From NCBI RefSeq assembly GCF_025947365.1, contig NZ_CP110012.1, forward strand, positions 3,100,001 to 3,164,000: DNA of 64,000 nt, in the 5' to 3' direction. The stretch is from Flavobacterium sp. N502540 (GTDB taxonomy: Bacteria > Bacteroidota > Bacteroidia > Flavobacteriales > Flavobacteriaceae). Shown piece after piece: positions 1-8,775 of the stretch (positions are counted from its first letter, which is position 1; every line of letters starts with the position of its first letter). A model generated the notes under the pieces. It had not been told where the DNA came from. It ran no database searches and was given only the letters and a program-made list of their open reading frames with translations. The translations under genes were made by a program, and so were the position numbers.

Positions 1-558
1 GGATAAACTCATGGGCAGTTCTGATAATAAAAAGCTATTTGATTCTGTAATTTTTACACTAAAGTCGGGATAAATTGTTTTTATGACGACTGTTTCATCT
101 ACTAATTTTTTCAGCTGTTTGTAATATTCATCATTTATCAGAATACTCGATTTCAAAATATTATTTAAGTAGATTTTGTCTTGAAAAGAAATATTGTCAA
201 CAAGACCATTCAGCTCATAATTAAAATTCGAACTTTCTCCAATTCCTTTATTAGTATAATTAGCGGAACCGAACAATAATTTTGAATCAAAATTCCATGC
301 AGCTTTTAAGTGTATTCTTGTATTGCGGAACAATTGAATATTATTTTCTTTACAATATATGTATAAGTCTATATCCGAAACTTTTTTAATCAAATCTTCT
401 ATTTCCCATCTAACAACAACCTGTTTGATGTTTTTTTTAGCATTCAGGTGTTTGACAATTTCAGTTTTTATGTACGCTGAAAAAAGGACTACTGTTTCTT
501 CATTTAGGAAGAAATCAGCAGTCTGTGAGAATAAATTTATACCACTTTTATATATCAT
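1..558 (-). CDS. Phospholipase-D-fold protein, C-terminus cut by the window edge
   Basis: Reading leftward from an ATG at 558, the frame stays open to base 1, giving 186 residues with no stop. It shows one PLD-type half site: H83-x-K85, then GSAN at 97-100 followed by YTNKG. The Asp of the classical HxKxxxxD motif is not in register (Phe at that position, Asp one residue later). PLD-fold proteins of this kind act as nucleases in restriction and defence loci, often beside helicases. The start lies 10 bases after the stop of the GHKL ATPase gene, so it is the fourth gene of that operon. Nuclease activity is inferred. The part outside the window could hold a second half site or another domain. 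Confidence 0.7.
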   Translation of the reverse strand, partial: MIYKSGINLFSQTADFFLNEETVVLFSAYIKTEIVKHLNAKKNIKQVVVRWEIEDLIKKVSDIDLYIYCKENNIQLFRNTRIHLKAAWNFDSKLLFGSANYTNKGIGESSNFNYELNGLVDNISFQDKIYLNNILKSSILINDEYYKQLKKLVDETVVIKTIYPDFSVKITESNSFLLSELPMSLS

Positions 559-568
559 TTATTTTTTT

Positions 569-2404
569 TTAATCGTCAAAGCGCATAAATTCTGCAGCCA
601 TTTTTCCCCAATCCATTCTAGCATCTTTAACACTTTCTTTCAATTTACCATCAGGTTGTTCATCTTCGTATCTTGCCCAAGCCATTAATAATAGTTTCAG
701 ACCATTTTTTGCCAAGTGCAATCGTTTAATAAGATCTTCTATATTTGATTCGGTACTAATATCATCATTCAAAATTTCAACAAATTGTTGATATGCTGGA
801 TGATTAGTGTTTAATTTTATAATTATTTTGCCTCCAACTGGACTCACTGAGAAGAATGCTCTTGATTCTAGATTAGCGTTTACAAACTGATACAGCACGC
901 TTGAATTAAAAATCTCATTAGCATATTCATTAGCTTCAGGAACATCATCTCCTGTTAATTCAGACAAAATTTCTTCTAATTTTTCATCTGCGCTTTTGCC
1001 TTCAGCCTTAGTTTCACTTTCTCCTGTATATCCCTCTTCTTTCCTTTGTTCTGTTACTTCTGTTGCATGCTTTTCTGCTTCATTTTCCTCAGTGTTATGT
1101 CTATTCTTTTTGTCGGCTTTTTCTAGTCTTGCCGCTTGGGCAACTAAAATACTTCTAAGAATTTTGATTTGATTCTTTATATCCACAGCAATCTCAATTA
1201 AATGAACTTTTGGGTCATTATCATCAATTAGCTCTTGCTTGAATTCTGATATAGTTTGTCCTCTCTCTTTTATTAAATTTTCAATATCTAAACTCCCTAA
1301 TTCTTTAAAATTATTAGCATATTGTTTATTGTTTGTAACTCCAAAAACGTCATCTAATGCTGGCGGAAAATCAATTTCGACCCCCCACCATCTTTCCCTA
1401 GAATCATATCGATTAGTCCAGCTAGTATCTAACTCTAGCTCTCTACCTGCTCTTATTACTGAAACACCAACATTTTCGCGGGCATGGCTACCATGTTTGT
1501 TTGAGCCAGCATTTATTCCTCTTCTAGTTTGTTCTGTTGCAATAGAGTATCTAACAAAAACAGTATGTTTTTCGCCTTCTAAATTTATGACATATGATTT
1601 TTGATATCCATCTTCGCCCCCATGTTTAATAAACATTGGATCGTTTAGATTTAATTCTTTTAATGCTTGAGAGACACTTGTGTTTTGCATTAAATACATT
1701 GGGTCATTTGATAAAAAAGCTTTATTTATCTCAGGCTTTGTCAAATTATTTTCGTTAAGAACAATTGCATTAATGGTGCATTTTCCGGAATTAATAAATT
1801 TCCTGTACATTCTGCCTACAATAAACTCGGAGTGATCAATTATAGTTTTTCCAGTTCTCCAAAGACATCTGTCTAATTGAGACCATACCACTAAGGTACC
1901 TGAACTTGAAAATTCACCACTTATTTTAGACCATTTTACGGGAACATAAGTCTCTATTGGTTCAGGGACTTCTACTAAAGAGCCATTAATAATTTCGTTA
2001 ACATCAAGATATGAATAGTATGCCTTTTTGCTGTCTTCTTGCCAGGTCCAAACATCAACTCTCAAAGCTTGAGAAATTGAAGATGAAGGTAGTCCCATAC
2101 CAAATTTCCCAATACTTGTTTGTGAATTTTTATCTAAGTTTGTGCCATTACCGAATTGAAGTGCTTTTCTAAGCGTATCTTGATCCATTCCGTTCCCGTT
2201 GTCAAGCACGGCAATTTCATGAATCCTTGAAACATTTCTAGAGCCAACTAATAAATCTTTTTCAAGACAAATTAAATCCACTTTATTTCCTCCAAATTGT
2301 ATCGAATTATCTATTAATTCTGCAATGGCATATGCAGTATTTTTATAGCCATTATCGCGCATTGATTTGACTACTAAATTTACAGGTACTATAGAGTTAC
2401 TCAT
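569..2404 (-). CDS. GHKL (HSP90-like) ATPase, MORC/MutL-related
   Basis: This 611-residue protein begins with a GHKL ATP-binding fold: N-box AIAELIDNS at 26-34 (Glu29, Asn33), the DNGNG motif at 68-72 and the lid glycines GKFGMG at 99-104. The bacterial paraMORC group found in restriction-type loci has the same arrangement; such ATPases dimerise on ATP binding and act on DNA. The middle resembles the transducer region of MORC/MutL proteins by position only. A charged Lys/Glu-rich segment at roughly 440-490 is likely a coiled coil or linker, followed by about 120 residues I do not recognise. The gene starts 26 bases after the helicase stop and ends 10 bases before the PLD gene, which points to one transcript. 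Confidence 0.8.
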   Translation of the reverse strand: MSNSIVPVNLVVKSMRDNGYKNTAYAIAELIDNSIQFGGNKVDLICLEKDLLVGSRNVSRIHEIAVLDNGNGMDQDTLRKALQFGNGTNLDKNSQTSIGKFGMGLPSSSISQALRVDVWTWQEDSKKAYYSYLDVNEIINGSLVEVPEPIETYVPVKWSKISGEFSSSGTLVVWSQLDRCLWRTGKTIIDHSEFIVGRMYRKFINSGKCTINAIVLNENNLTKPEINKAFLSNDPMYLMQNTSVSQALKELNLNDPMFIKHGGEDGYQKSYVINLEGEKHTVFVRYSIATEQTRRGINAGSNKHGSHARENVGVSVIRAGRELELDTSWTNRYDSRERWWGVEIDFPPALDDVFGVTNNKQYANNFKELGSLDIENLIKERGQTISEFKQELIDDNDPKVHLIEIAVDIKNQIKILRSILVAQAARLEKADKKNRHNTEENEAEKHATEVTEQRKEEGYTGESETKAEGKSADEKLEEILSELTGDDVPEANEYANEIFNSSVLYQFVNANLESRAFFSVSPVGGKIIIKLNTNHPAYQQFVEILNDDISTESNIEDLIKRLHLAKNGLKLLLMAWARYEDEQPDGKLKESVKDARMDWGKMAAEFMRFDD

Positions 2405-2430
2405 TTGTTTTTATTTCTATATTTCAATAA

Positions 2431-4050
2431 TTAATTAATTTCGTTCCAAACATCGTCCCAATTTGTAAAAGCATCTGCAACATTCCCAAATCCTGGTAAA
2501 TCTTGATCTATTACGGTAACAATTTCTGCTTCTTTATTTCCTCCCGATTCTTCACCTCTAATTGCTCTTCCAACCATTTGGCTGTATAGTACTAAAGAAT
2601 CGGTTGGTCTTGCGATAACAGCGCAACTTGTCTCCGGCGCATCAAACCCCGTTGTCAATATTCCATAATTACAAAGTATCAGTGATTCAGGATTATCTTT
2701 TCTTGAAACTTTAAAATTGTCAATTATTTTAACCCTATCATTCGGGTTTGTATCCGATGTAACCACACTTGATTTTAAATCTATTGCAGTCAATAAGCTA
2801 TTCAATACAATCGCATGAGATTTAGTAATAGCAAAAACAATAATTCTTTGGTGAGATTTTACCAATAGTTTTATTTTACTAATTATAGCCAAATTTCTCA
2901 ATCGGTCTGTAGAAATCTTCTCTAGAACCTCATTTGATAATACGTAGTTATCTTTAAGATGCTTTAAGTCTATATCAGATAGCTGAATTCCTGAGTTATG
3001 TAAAAGTGTTGTATTTTTTGTTTGGGCTATATATTTGTTGGCAACCAAGTAATCTACAGGATTTTCATATCCGTCGATTATAAGCTTAGCTTTTTGTCTA
3101 AAGAAAAAATCAGCTAATTTTATATCTTCATCGGGATCATTCCAAGTTCTTCCAGGTGTTGCAGATAATCCAATTAAAGATGCCTTATTCACTATTAATA
3201 ATGAATCTATTAATAGTGAGTATGTTGGTGCTATAGCCTGATGAGCTTCATCCATTATTACTAACGAGCAATTATTTGAAAATTCACTCATTTTAGCAAC
3301 ATCTTTAAGAAGAGCATTGTATGTTTTATCTAATCCAGCAACTATGAAACAGCCTTTTAATTTTGATAGATCTATCGTAGATTTTCCCCAATATTTTACA
3401 ACTTTAATTTTTCTATTTCCTAAATGATTCCAAGCTTTAACAAACTCATTATATGCTTGATCTAATAGTTCAACTGTGTTAGCAAACCAAACAACATTTG
3501 TACTATCGTTTTCTATAAAATGGTTGCATATATAATTGATAGACGTTCTAGTTTTTCCTGAACCAGTCGGCATATGCAATAAAACTCTATTTTTTTCAGT
3601 TGATAGAACTTTTTTTATTTTTTTTAAAACTTCTCTTTGGTAAGGATATAAAGGATAGCTAGGCAAAATGTTTTCTTCTTGTATCCATTGAACAACAATG
3701 TCTTCAGATAAAATTTCCCCAAAAAAATCAAGCAGTATTGCCAAGTTTTCGGCCTTATAGTCAACACTTTTTATTCGATTCCAATAATCATTTTTGATGT
3801 TTAAATTAAGATTCTGCTGAAGTATTTCAATTTCTTCTTTTCTTAAAGCATCTATTATAAAATTTCTGGAGGTGCTATTTGTCAACAATTCTTCATTTGA
3901 AAAGGTGTTTGATAAAATTTTATTTAAACCTTCGGCGTATAAATAATTGGCTCCTAAAAGGCTTAAAGTTCCGATGACTTCTTTTCCTAATATATCCTGA
4001 TATGCTTCAATATCTAGTCTTGATATTACCTTCTCTAGTTGTATTTCCAT
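2431..4050 (-). CDS. SF2 DEAD/DEAH-box helicase
   Basis: A 539-residue superfamily 2 helicase of the type I restriction/SSL2 style. Motif I MPTGSGKT is at 160-167, DEAH at 267-270, motif III LSATPG around 295-300, and motifs V and VI (TTGFDAPE, QMVGRAIRG) lie in the C-terminal RecA domain. The first ~130 residues are mostly helical and match nothing I recognise; they may be a partner-binding domain. The start ATG overlaps the desulfurase stop by one base (TAATG), so translation is probably coupled. Encoded with a GHKL ATPase and a PLD protein, it most likely translocates on or remodels DNA for that system. The helicase class is certain; the biological role is inferred. Confidence 0.87.
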   Translation of the reverse strand: MEIQLEKVISRLDIEAYQDILGKEVIGTLSLLGANYLYAEGLNKILSNTFSNEELLTNSTSRNFIIDALRKEEIEILQQNLNLNIKNDYWNRIKSVDYKAENLAILLDFFGEILSEDIVVQWIQEENILPSYPLYPYQREVLKKIKKVLSTEKNRVLLHMPTGSGKTRTSINYICNHFIENDSTNVVWFANTVELLDQAYNEFVKAWNHLGNRKIKVVKYWGKSTIDLSKLKGCFIVAGLDKTYNALLKDVAKMSEFSNNCSLVIMDEAHQAIAPTYSLLIDSLLIVNKASLIGLSATPGRTWNDPDEDIKLADFFFRQKAKLIIDGYENPVDYLVANKYIAQTKNTTLLHNSGIQLSDIDLKHLKDNYVLSNEVLEKISTDRLRNLAIISKIKLLVKSHQRIIVFAITKSHAIVLNSLLTAIDLKSSVVTSDTNPNDRVKIIDNFKVSRKDNPESLILCNYGILTTGFDAPETSCAVIARPTDSLVLYSQMVGRAIRGEESGGNKEAEIVTVIDQDLPGFGNVADAFTNWDDVWNEIN

Positions 4051-5108
4051 TAAAAACTGATTCTGATTATTTTATTTGGCTCTTCAAAAATTTCTTTATA
4101 GACGTGTGAAACTTCAATTAGTGCCGAATTGCAGGCAGATCCGTTTGAAGCAATAAATTTTTCCTTGTTTAAGAGAAGGAATTTTTCAGCTTCTTCATTA
4201 TTCAATTTGATGCAGGAAATATGCGGAGCACGTCTTGAATCTTTAAAACAAACAGAGCCTGTTTTTTGTTCCTCGACAGAGTCTTCAAAGGCTTTTCTTT
4301 CTAAAAGTATTTTACTGTTTTTTTCAGAAAGTTCATCAGCAGCTAATTCGCATGCTTTTCCCAAACCAACAATCAGGGGAGTATTGTAGGTTCCGGCTCT
4401 GAGTCCATTTTCCTGTCCGCCGCCATGAAGTAATGGGATCAGATCTATATCTTTCTTTTTATAAAGGACGCCAATGCCTTTAGGTCCGTTCAGCTTGTGG
4501 CCGCTGAAGCAAAGCATATCGATATTATCTTTGATTACATCAACGGGAATTTTTCCAACTGCCTGTGTAGCATCACAAAAAAACACAATATTACTTTGCT
4601 TTGCAATCTTTCCAATCTGCTGAATAGGCTGTATTACTCCTGTTTCGTTATTGACATACATTATTGAGATCAGTGCTGTATCAGGCCTTATTGCATTGCG
4701 CAGATTTTCAAGAGATATAAGTCCATCTTTATCGACGTCTAAGTAAGTTACGTCAATCCCTCGTTCTTCTAAATATTCACAAGTAGCTAAAACTGCCTTA
4801 TGTTCGGTCTTGACTGTTATTATATGGCTTCCTTTTTCGAAGTTGGCTTCCATATATCCCTTGAGCGCTAAGTTTATTGATTCTGTTGCTCCTGAAGTAA
4901 ACGTAATTTCGGAGCTTGAAGCATTTATAATTGCAGCTGTCTGCTGACGGGCAGCTTCTATGGCTGTTTTTGCCATTTTTCCAAATGAATGGCTGCTAGA
5001 TGCATTCCCATATATTTCATCAAAGTATGGGAGCATAACTTCAAGAACTCTCCTGTCTACTTGAGTAGTCGAAGCATTATCTAGGTAGACGGTGTAATTT
5101 TTATGCAT
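4050..5108 (-). CDS. Cysteine desulfurase (IscS/NifS/DndA-like)
   Basis: A 352-residue PLP-dependent class V aminotransferase-fold enzyme that moves sulfur from cysteine to an active-site Cys persulfide. The PLP lysine is K205 in SGHKLNGPKG, the persulfide Cys is C326 in NGSACNS, and TEHKA at 101-105 and ETGVIQP are family motifs. It stops right after the RISF motif, where IscS/DndA proteins usually continue for 20-30 residues, so the C-terminal helix is absent. As first gene of a helicase/GHKL/PLD operon it resembles the sulfur donors of phosphorothioation systems (DndA, SspA). No dndCDE or sspBCD gene is visible upstream or within the operon, so that link is inference; the missing partners could lie off the left edge. 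Confidence 0.88.
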   Translation of the reverse strand: MHKNYTVYLDNASTTQVDRRVLEVMLPYFDEIYGNASSSHSFGKMAKTAIEAARQQTAAIINASSSEITFTSGATESINLALKGYMEANFEKGSHIITVKTEHKAVLATCEYLEERGIDVTYLDVDKDGLISLENLRNAIRPDTALISIMYVNNETGVIQPIQQIGKIAKQSNIVFFCDATQAVGKIPVDVIKDNIDMLCFSGHKLNGPKGIGVLYKKKDIDLIPLLHGGGQENGLRAGTYNTPLIVGLGKACELAADELSEKNSKILLERKAFEDSVEEQKTGSVCFKDSRRAPHISCIKLNNEEAEKFLLLNKEKFIASNGSACNSALIEVSHVYKEIFEEPNKIIRISF

Positions 5109-5193
5109 TTCGTTTTTTTGATTGCCCTAAATTACTAATTATATTTTGAACTTTCAGCAGGTAATTTTACGTTATTAATGAGTATAGTTACGT

Positions 5194-6363
5194 TTATTTG
5201 CAGTTCTGCGGCTGTATATTATGTCTTATCAAACTTTTACCGAAAATCTCTTCATGTTTAGAATTATCATTTAGAACTTCAATTATAATAGGTATTGCTT
5301 TTTCTGCAAAAACCACTTTATGAGCATTTTTAATTTTATCAAAATTTTCAAGCCATATGTATTCTCTAAATTTTTCAGTGGTTGGATCAGAGGGAGGATT
5401 TTCGACTTTAAAGTTTTCTTCTGTAACCCAATTAAGATATTTTAAAAGCACTTTAAGCTGGACACTTGAAATTTTGTATTCTGATTTTTTTAGAACTTCA
5501 GCGAGCAGGGTAGAAAGCGATATATGCTCTCTTACGGAAGCTGTTCTTACTTCTCCTACAATTCTGTAAAGAGGCTTGCCCTCATTATCTGAAATTCTTC
5601 CAATTTCTCCTGCGGAAATAGCCTGTAGGATAACATTGAAAATGCCTTGGTTCGATTTGTCAATTTCTATCTCGCTGCTTGACAAAGTATTGTCTTGTCC
5701 ATTGTATCCATATATTTTATTAAACTTCGGATTTATAATTAGAATTTCCCTGGGGTTGATTTCAAACATTTCCGGCAACAATTTAGACCATATTTCCATA
5801 AATTCCTTATTTTTTTCATTAGCCTTCATCTGCAGAAAACGGTTGAAGTCTTGAGTTGATGAATTTGCTGTCTCATTTTTGCTTGAAACCCTGTAAATGA
5901 TATCTCCTTTGCTGATTTTGTAATCTGTGAAATTATTTATCGGAATTAAAATTTGATTCTGCTTTTCTATCAGTATGTAGAAAAATTTTCTTGTCCCGAG
6001 CTGGAATGACTGCAGGTCAATGCTTACGCCAATTTTGGCAATTTTTTCAAATTTTTGCGTTATTAAATTAAGGTCTACTTTATTTAATAAATCAATATTC
6101 TTTTCGTTCAGTCCTACCTCGTCATATGCACCTTTTTGCTTGTCCTCTTTGATGCCTAAAATAATAATGCCGCCTTCACTGTTGCTAAACGAAAGAATAT
6201 CTTTAGCAAAATTTCTTGCAAAGATTTCCGTAGGATCCGACAAGCCATAAAAATTCAGCTCTTCCTTGTAATCAAAATGATCATTTTCCTTTGGGAAAAT
6301 ACCGTGATCTTTTATACAGGTAATTGTTTGAGCAATTATTTCCTTAAGTTCTTTTAATGTCAT
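5194..6363 (-). CDS. AlbA_2 / Schlafen-type putative nucleic-acid-binding protein
   Basis: This 389-residue protein starts with an AlbA_2 (Schlafen AAA_4) domain: FDYKEEL at 30-36, then DILSFSNSEGGIIILGIKED ending near residue 74, the usual E-x-K plus asparagine-Ser-x-Gly-Gly pattern. The rest, about 190-389, is unrecognised and mixed helix/strand. Such proteins occur in transcription regulators and in defence islands. It reads in the same direction as the desulfurase operon with 85 bases between, so it may be part of it or have been inserted separately. A TAnnTTTG element lies 77 bases upstream. The function of this copy is not known. Confidence 0.75.
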   Translation of the reverse strand: MTLKELKEIIAQTITCIKDHGIFPKENDHFDYKEELNFYGLSDPTEIFARNFAKDILSFSNSEGGIIILGIKEDKQKGAYDEVGLNEKNIDLLNKVDLNLITQKFEKIAKIGVSIDLQSFQLGTRKFFYILIEKQNQILIPINNFTDYKISKGDIIYRVSSKNETANSSTQDFNRFLQMKANEKNKEFMEIWSKLLPEMFEINPREILIINPKFNKIYGYNGQDNTLSSSEIEIDKSNQGIFNVILQAISAGEIGRISDNEGKPLYRIVGEVRTASVREHISLSTLLAEVLKKSEYKISSVQLKVLLKYLNWVTEENFKVENPPSDPTTEKFREYIWLENFDKIKNAHKVVFAEKAIPIIIEVLNDNSKHEEIFGKSLIRHNIQPQNCK

Positions 6364-6696
6364 AAATGTCAGATAAGAGATTTACTGAGTTCTTTATTTT
6401 AATAATGCAATTTGATTAGTAGAAAAACTGAACTACGTCCAAATGTAAAAGAAATTATAAGATAAATCATAATAATGTTAATTATTGTTTCATCGATTAT
6501 AAAAAGTAGGTAGTTTTACTCGTTCTTGAAACTTAATAAAGTAAAAGTAATTTAAGGTTTTGCGGATACGATTACAAGCTGCATTTTTTATTCTGTTTTG
6601 AATTGAAAATAGTTTGTTTTTTTAGTTTATAGAGGATTATTGCTATCTTAGCTTTTCTAAAAGAATTGTAGAAAAGCAGGAATCTGCTGCAGACGA
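6364..6696. other. Gene-free interval between AlbA_2 gene and coupling-protein remnant
   Basis: This 333-base, very AT-rich stretch holds no convincing reading frame. It contains the likely promoter of the AlbA_2 gene near 6440 and probably one boundary of the decayed conjugative element, but I see no inverted repeat or direct repeat that fixes the boundary. Confidence 0.5.
6440..6447 (-). promoter_or_regulatory. Candidate -7 promoter element for the AlbA_2 gene
   Basis: On the minus strand the bases read TACATTTG, an exact match to the Bacteroidota -7 consensus TAnnTTTG, 77 bases before the start codon. No clear -33 TTG is seen at the right spacing, so this is a weak call. Confidence 0.35.
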
Positions 6697-7602
6697 TTAT
6701 TTCTTCTTTTTGATAACCAAATGAGACAGAGCAGGGTCATGGATAAGACGTTCCATTTCTGAATTGACTATTTCGGATATATCTTCCTTTATCTGCAGAT
6801 AATTGCGTTCAATCATGGTATTGTTTATAATGCGTACAGGGCTGATTCCCTGATATGAGTTTTCTTCTTTTTTAAGTTGCTCGTGATTATTGATTATTTC
6901 CGAATGAAATGTTTTGAGCTCAATTTTACAGTTTGGATTATCGGCTGTAATGCCGACAAATTCACCAGAGCTCAAACAGGAAATCTTAGAAGCAGGTACG
7001 GCAGCTTCCAGCTGTTTTGATCTGCTAATTGAGGTATCCGAGCTGTTTATGGAAATGCTCTCACGGTCCTGCATTATTTTTCCAAAGCGTTCGGAGAGTT
7101 GTTTTGCAGTATCGCCGTTCACCTGTCCGCTGATGATATTTCCCGTGATATTGAGTATGACGTCCGCCTGCTCACGTCCGTAATCTTTGCGCAGCTGGCT
7201 GAAGTCCTGAATTCCCAAACAGGTGCTTACTTTGTTGCTTCTGGCTGTCGCTATCAGGCTGTCCATATTATTGAGATAGATGGTTGGAAACTCATCAAAT
7301 ATGAGACTGCTTTTAATTCTGTCTTTCTGGTTCACCTGCTTGATGAGCCTGCTTACATAAAGCGAGAGAACAGCACCATAGGTTTGAATTTTTAGCGGGT
7401 TGTTTCCCATGCAGACTATCTTTGGGGCAGCAGGATTATTAATGTCAAGAGTGAAGTCATTCCCTGAAAGCACATAGTAAAGCTGCGCACTGGAAAGCCT
7501 TGCCATAGATATCTTGGCAGAGGCTATCTGCCCCTCCAGCTGCTCCATAACATTTTGAAGATAGGCACGGCTAAAAATTGACTTTAAGAAATCCGAGAGC
7601 AA
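6697..7602 (-). pseudogene. C-terminal fragment of a TraG/VirD4-type conjugative coupling protein
   Basis: About 300 codons of the C-terminal ATPase region of a Bacteroidetes TraG/MobC coupling protein, which pumps DNA to the type IV secretion channel. The Walker B strand SSLIFDEFPTIYLNN and the downstream region around TARSNKVSTCLGIQD and DYGREQAD are well preserved. Full-length members are around 650-700 residues and carry the Walker A motif; none is present here. The first possible start is a TTG, and the frame is closed by a TGA about 30 bases further upstream, so the N-terminal half is deleted. It abuts a second truncated gene on the opposite strand, so this is element debris. Confidence 0.8.
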
Positions 7603-8002
7603 TGGAAACTTTAAAATAAATCATTATCATCAAAATTACGGATATGATTTGGAAGCAAGTTTAGCAAAGCACTCTATAAAAGAACTTGAAACGCCCCAAT
7701 ACAAAGAAGATCTTTTAAATTCACTGAAAAAAGGTAATCTTCAGTCAGTAACTTTTGTTGTTAAAGGAGTTGAAAGTAAACAGTATATTGAGGCAAACCC
7801 GCAATTTAAAACGGTTAATGTTTACGACAATAATTTACAAAGGATTAATCATCGTGAGAGCAATGAGGAGAAACAAAAAGAAACTCAAGGTAAATCTGCT
7901 AGTAAGGACTCTAGCCAGACAAAGGAATCTGTTTCAGATGAGGTAGCTGAAGTAGAAAAAAAAGATCTCAAAGAAAAGACAAAGCTAAATCTTTATAGTT
8001 AG
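7565..8002 (+). pseudogene. C-terminal fragment of a DUF3945-like mobile-element protein
   Basis: The frame opens after a TAG at 7562 and reads without an ATG into GNFKINHYHQNYGYDLEAS, then KGNLQSVTFVVKG and YIEANPQFKTVNVYD, which I recall from the C-terminal part of DUF3945-type proteins of Bacteroidetes conjugative elements. A TTG at 7649 could start a 117-residue product, but the similarity extends upstream of it, so the N-terminus was probably lost. The tail, about 65 residues, is Lys/Glu/Ser-rich and low complexity. It overlaps the truncated coupling-protein frame on the other strand, so the deletion junction lies near 7600. The family assignment is from memory of the motif and is moderate. 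Confidence 0.55.
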
Positions 8003-8302
8003 ATGGAAACTTTAAAACCTTTATCAGATTTCTTTTTAGCAATTGAGAAAGATTTCCGCATAAGCACAACACATATCGCGCTTTATGCAGCTTTACTTCA
8101 ATATAGAGTTGAGAAAAGTTTTCTTAATCCTATACAGGTCTATAGACATGAGATAGCTCCTTTGGCAAAAATTTTATCAGCTTACACCTATCATAAATGT
8201 ATTCAGGAGTTGAGTAATTATGGTTATATAAAATACGAACGATCGTTTAAGAAAACACAAGGGAGTAAGATTTTTTTTTTGATTAGTGAAATAAAAAAAT
8301 AA
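8003..8302 (+). CDS. Small winged-helix-like protein of a mobile element
   Basis: A 99-residue protein whose ATG directly follows the stop of the upstream fragment. The segment ILSAYTYHKCIQELSNYGYI followed by KYERSF and a basic turn looks like a recognition helix and wing of a small winged-helix domain. I do not recognise the family by name. Its neighbours are all conjugative-element genes, so a regulatory or replication-accessory role in that element is the simplest guess. It leads a co-directional run of three small genes with gaps of a few bases. Confidence 0.55.
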   Translation: METLKPLSDFFLAIEKDFRISTTHIALYAALLQYRVEKSFLNPIQVYRHEIAPLAKILSAYTYHKCIQELSNYGYIKYERSFKKTQGSKIFFLISEIKK

Positions 8303-8308
8303 GGTACT

Positions 8309-8731
8309 ATGAAAAAAAAACTTAATACTGATATTTTACTTTTTTTTGAGACAAGACTTGAGAAGTTGGAGAATTTTATGTTAATTAAGAAGATCGAAAA
8401 TAAAGCAGACGAAAGTGTAAATGCAGATTTAGAAAAGTGCAAAAGTGCGCTTAACAAGTTTGAAACAGCCAGTCTTTTTTACATTTTTATGGATGAAGGG
8501 CTGCTGTATTTTGAGCGTGCTGATAAAAGGAGAAACAGAAGCATTTTTCAAAGTTTTATCTGTTCGCATTTCACTTATGCTGGTGATGAAGGCTGCCAGG
8601 CAAAAATTACTTCAATAAATAAGCAATTTTCAGAATGCACTGGATTTACTTATCGCGAGAAACAGATTAGGTTTTTAGAAAGACTGATAGTGATTCTTGC
8701 AGAAAGAAAAAACAGGCTGGCGGGATGGTAA
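8309..8731 (+). CDS. Hypothetical protein of a conjugative element
   Basis: A 140-residue, mostly helical, charged protein with no signal peptide. I do not recognise its family; overall composition and setting recall accessory proteins such as RteC-type regulators of Bacteroidetes elements, but I see no motif that proves this. It starts 6 bases after the previous stop, and its stop overlaps an in-frame ATG of the next reading frame (ATGGTAA), so the three small genes probably form one transcript. Confidence 0.5.
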   Translation: MKKKLNTDILLFFETRLEKLENFMLIKKIENKADESVNADLEKCKSALNKFETASLFYIFMDEGLLYFERADKRRNRSIFQSFICSHFTYAGDEGCQAKITSINKQFSECTGFTYREKQIRFLERLIVILAERKNRLAGW

Positions 8732-8775
8732 GTTTTTGTAAAATATTATTAAAGTTGAACAATAATAGAAGAGCA

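Noticed and set aside
4050..5108. Calling the operon a Dnd or Ssp phosphorothioation system
   Set aside because: Only a generic cysteine desulfurase is visible; no DndC/D/E or SspB/C/D homologue is present in the window, so the name is not justified.
7649..8002. Treating the 117-residue frame from TTG 7649 as a complete gene
   Set aside because: Coding similarity continues upstream of 7649 to at least 7595 without a start codon, which indicates a truncated gene.
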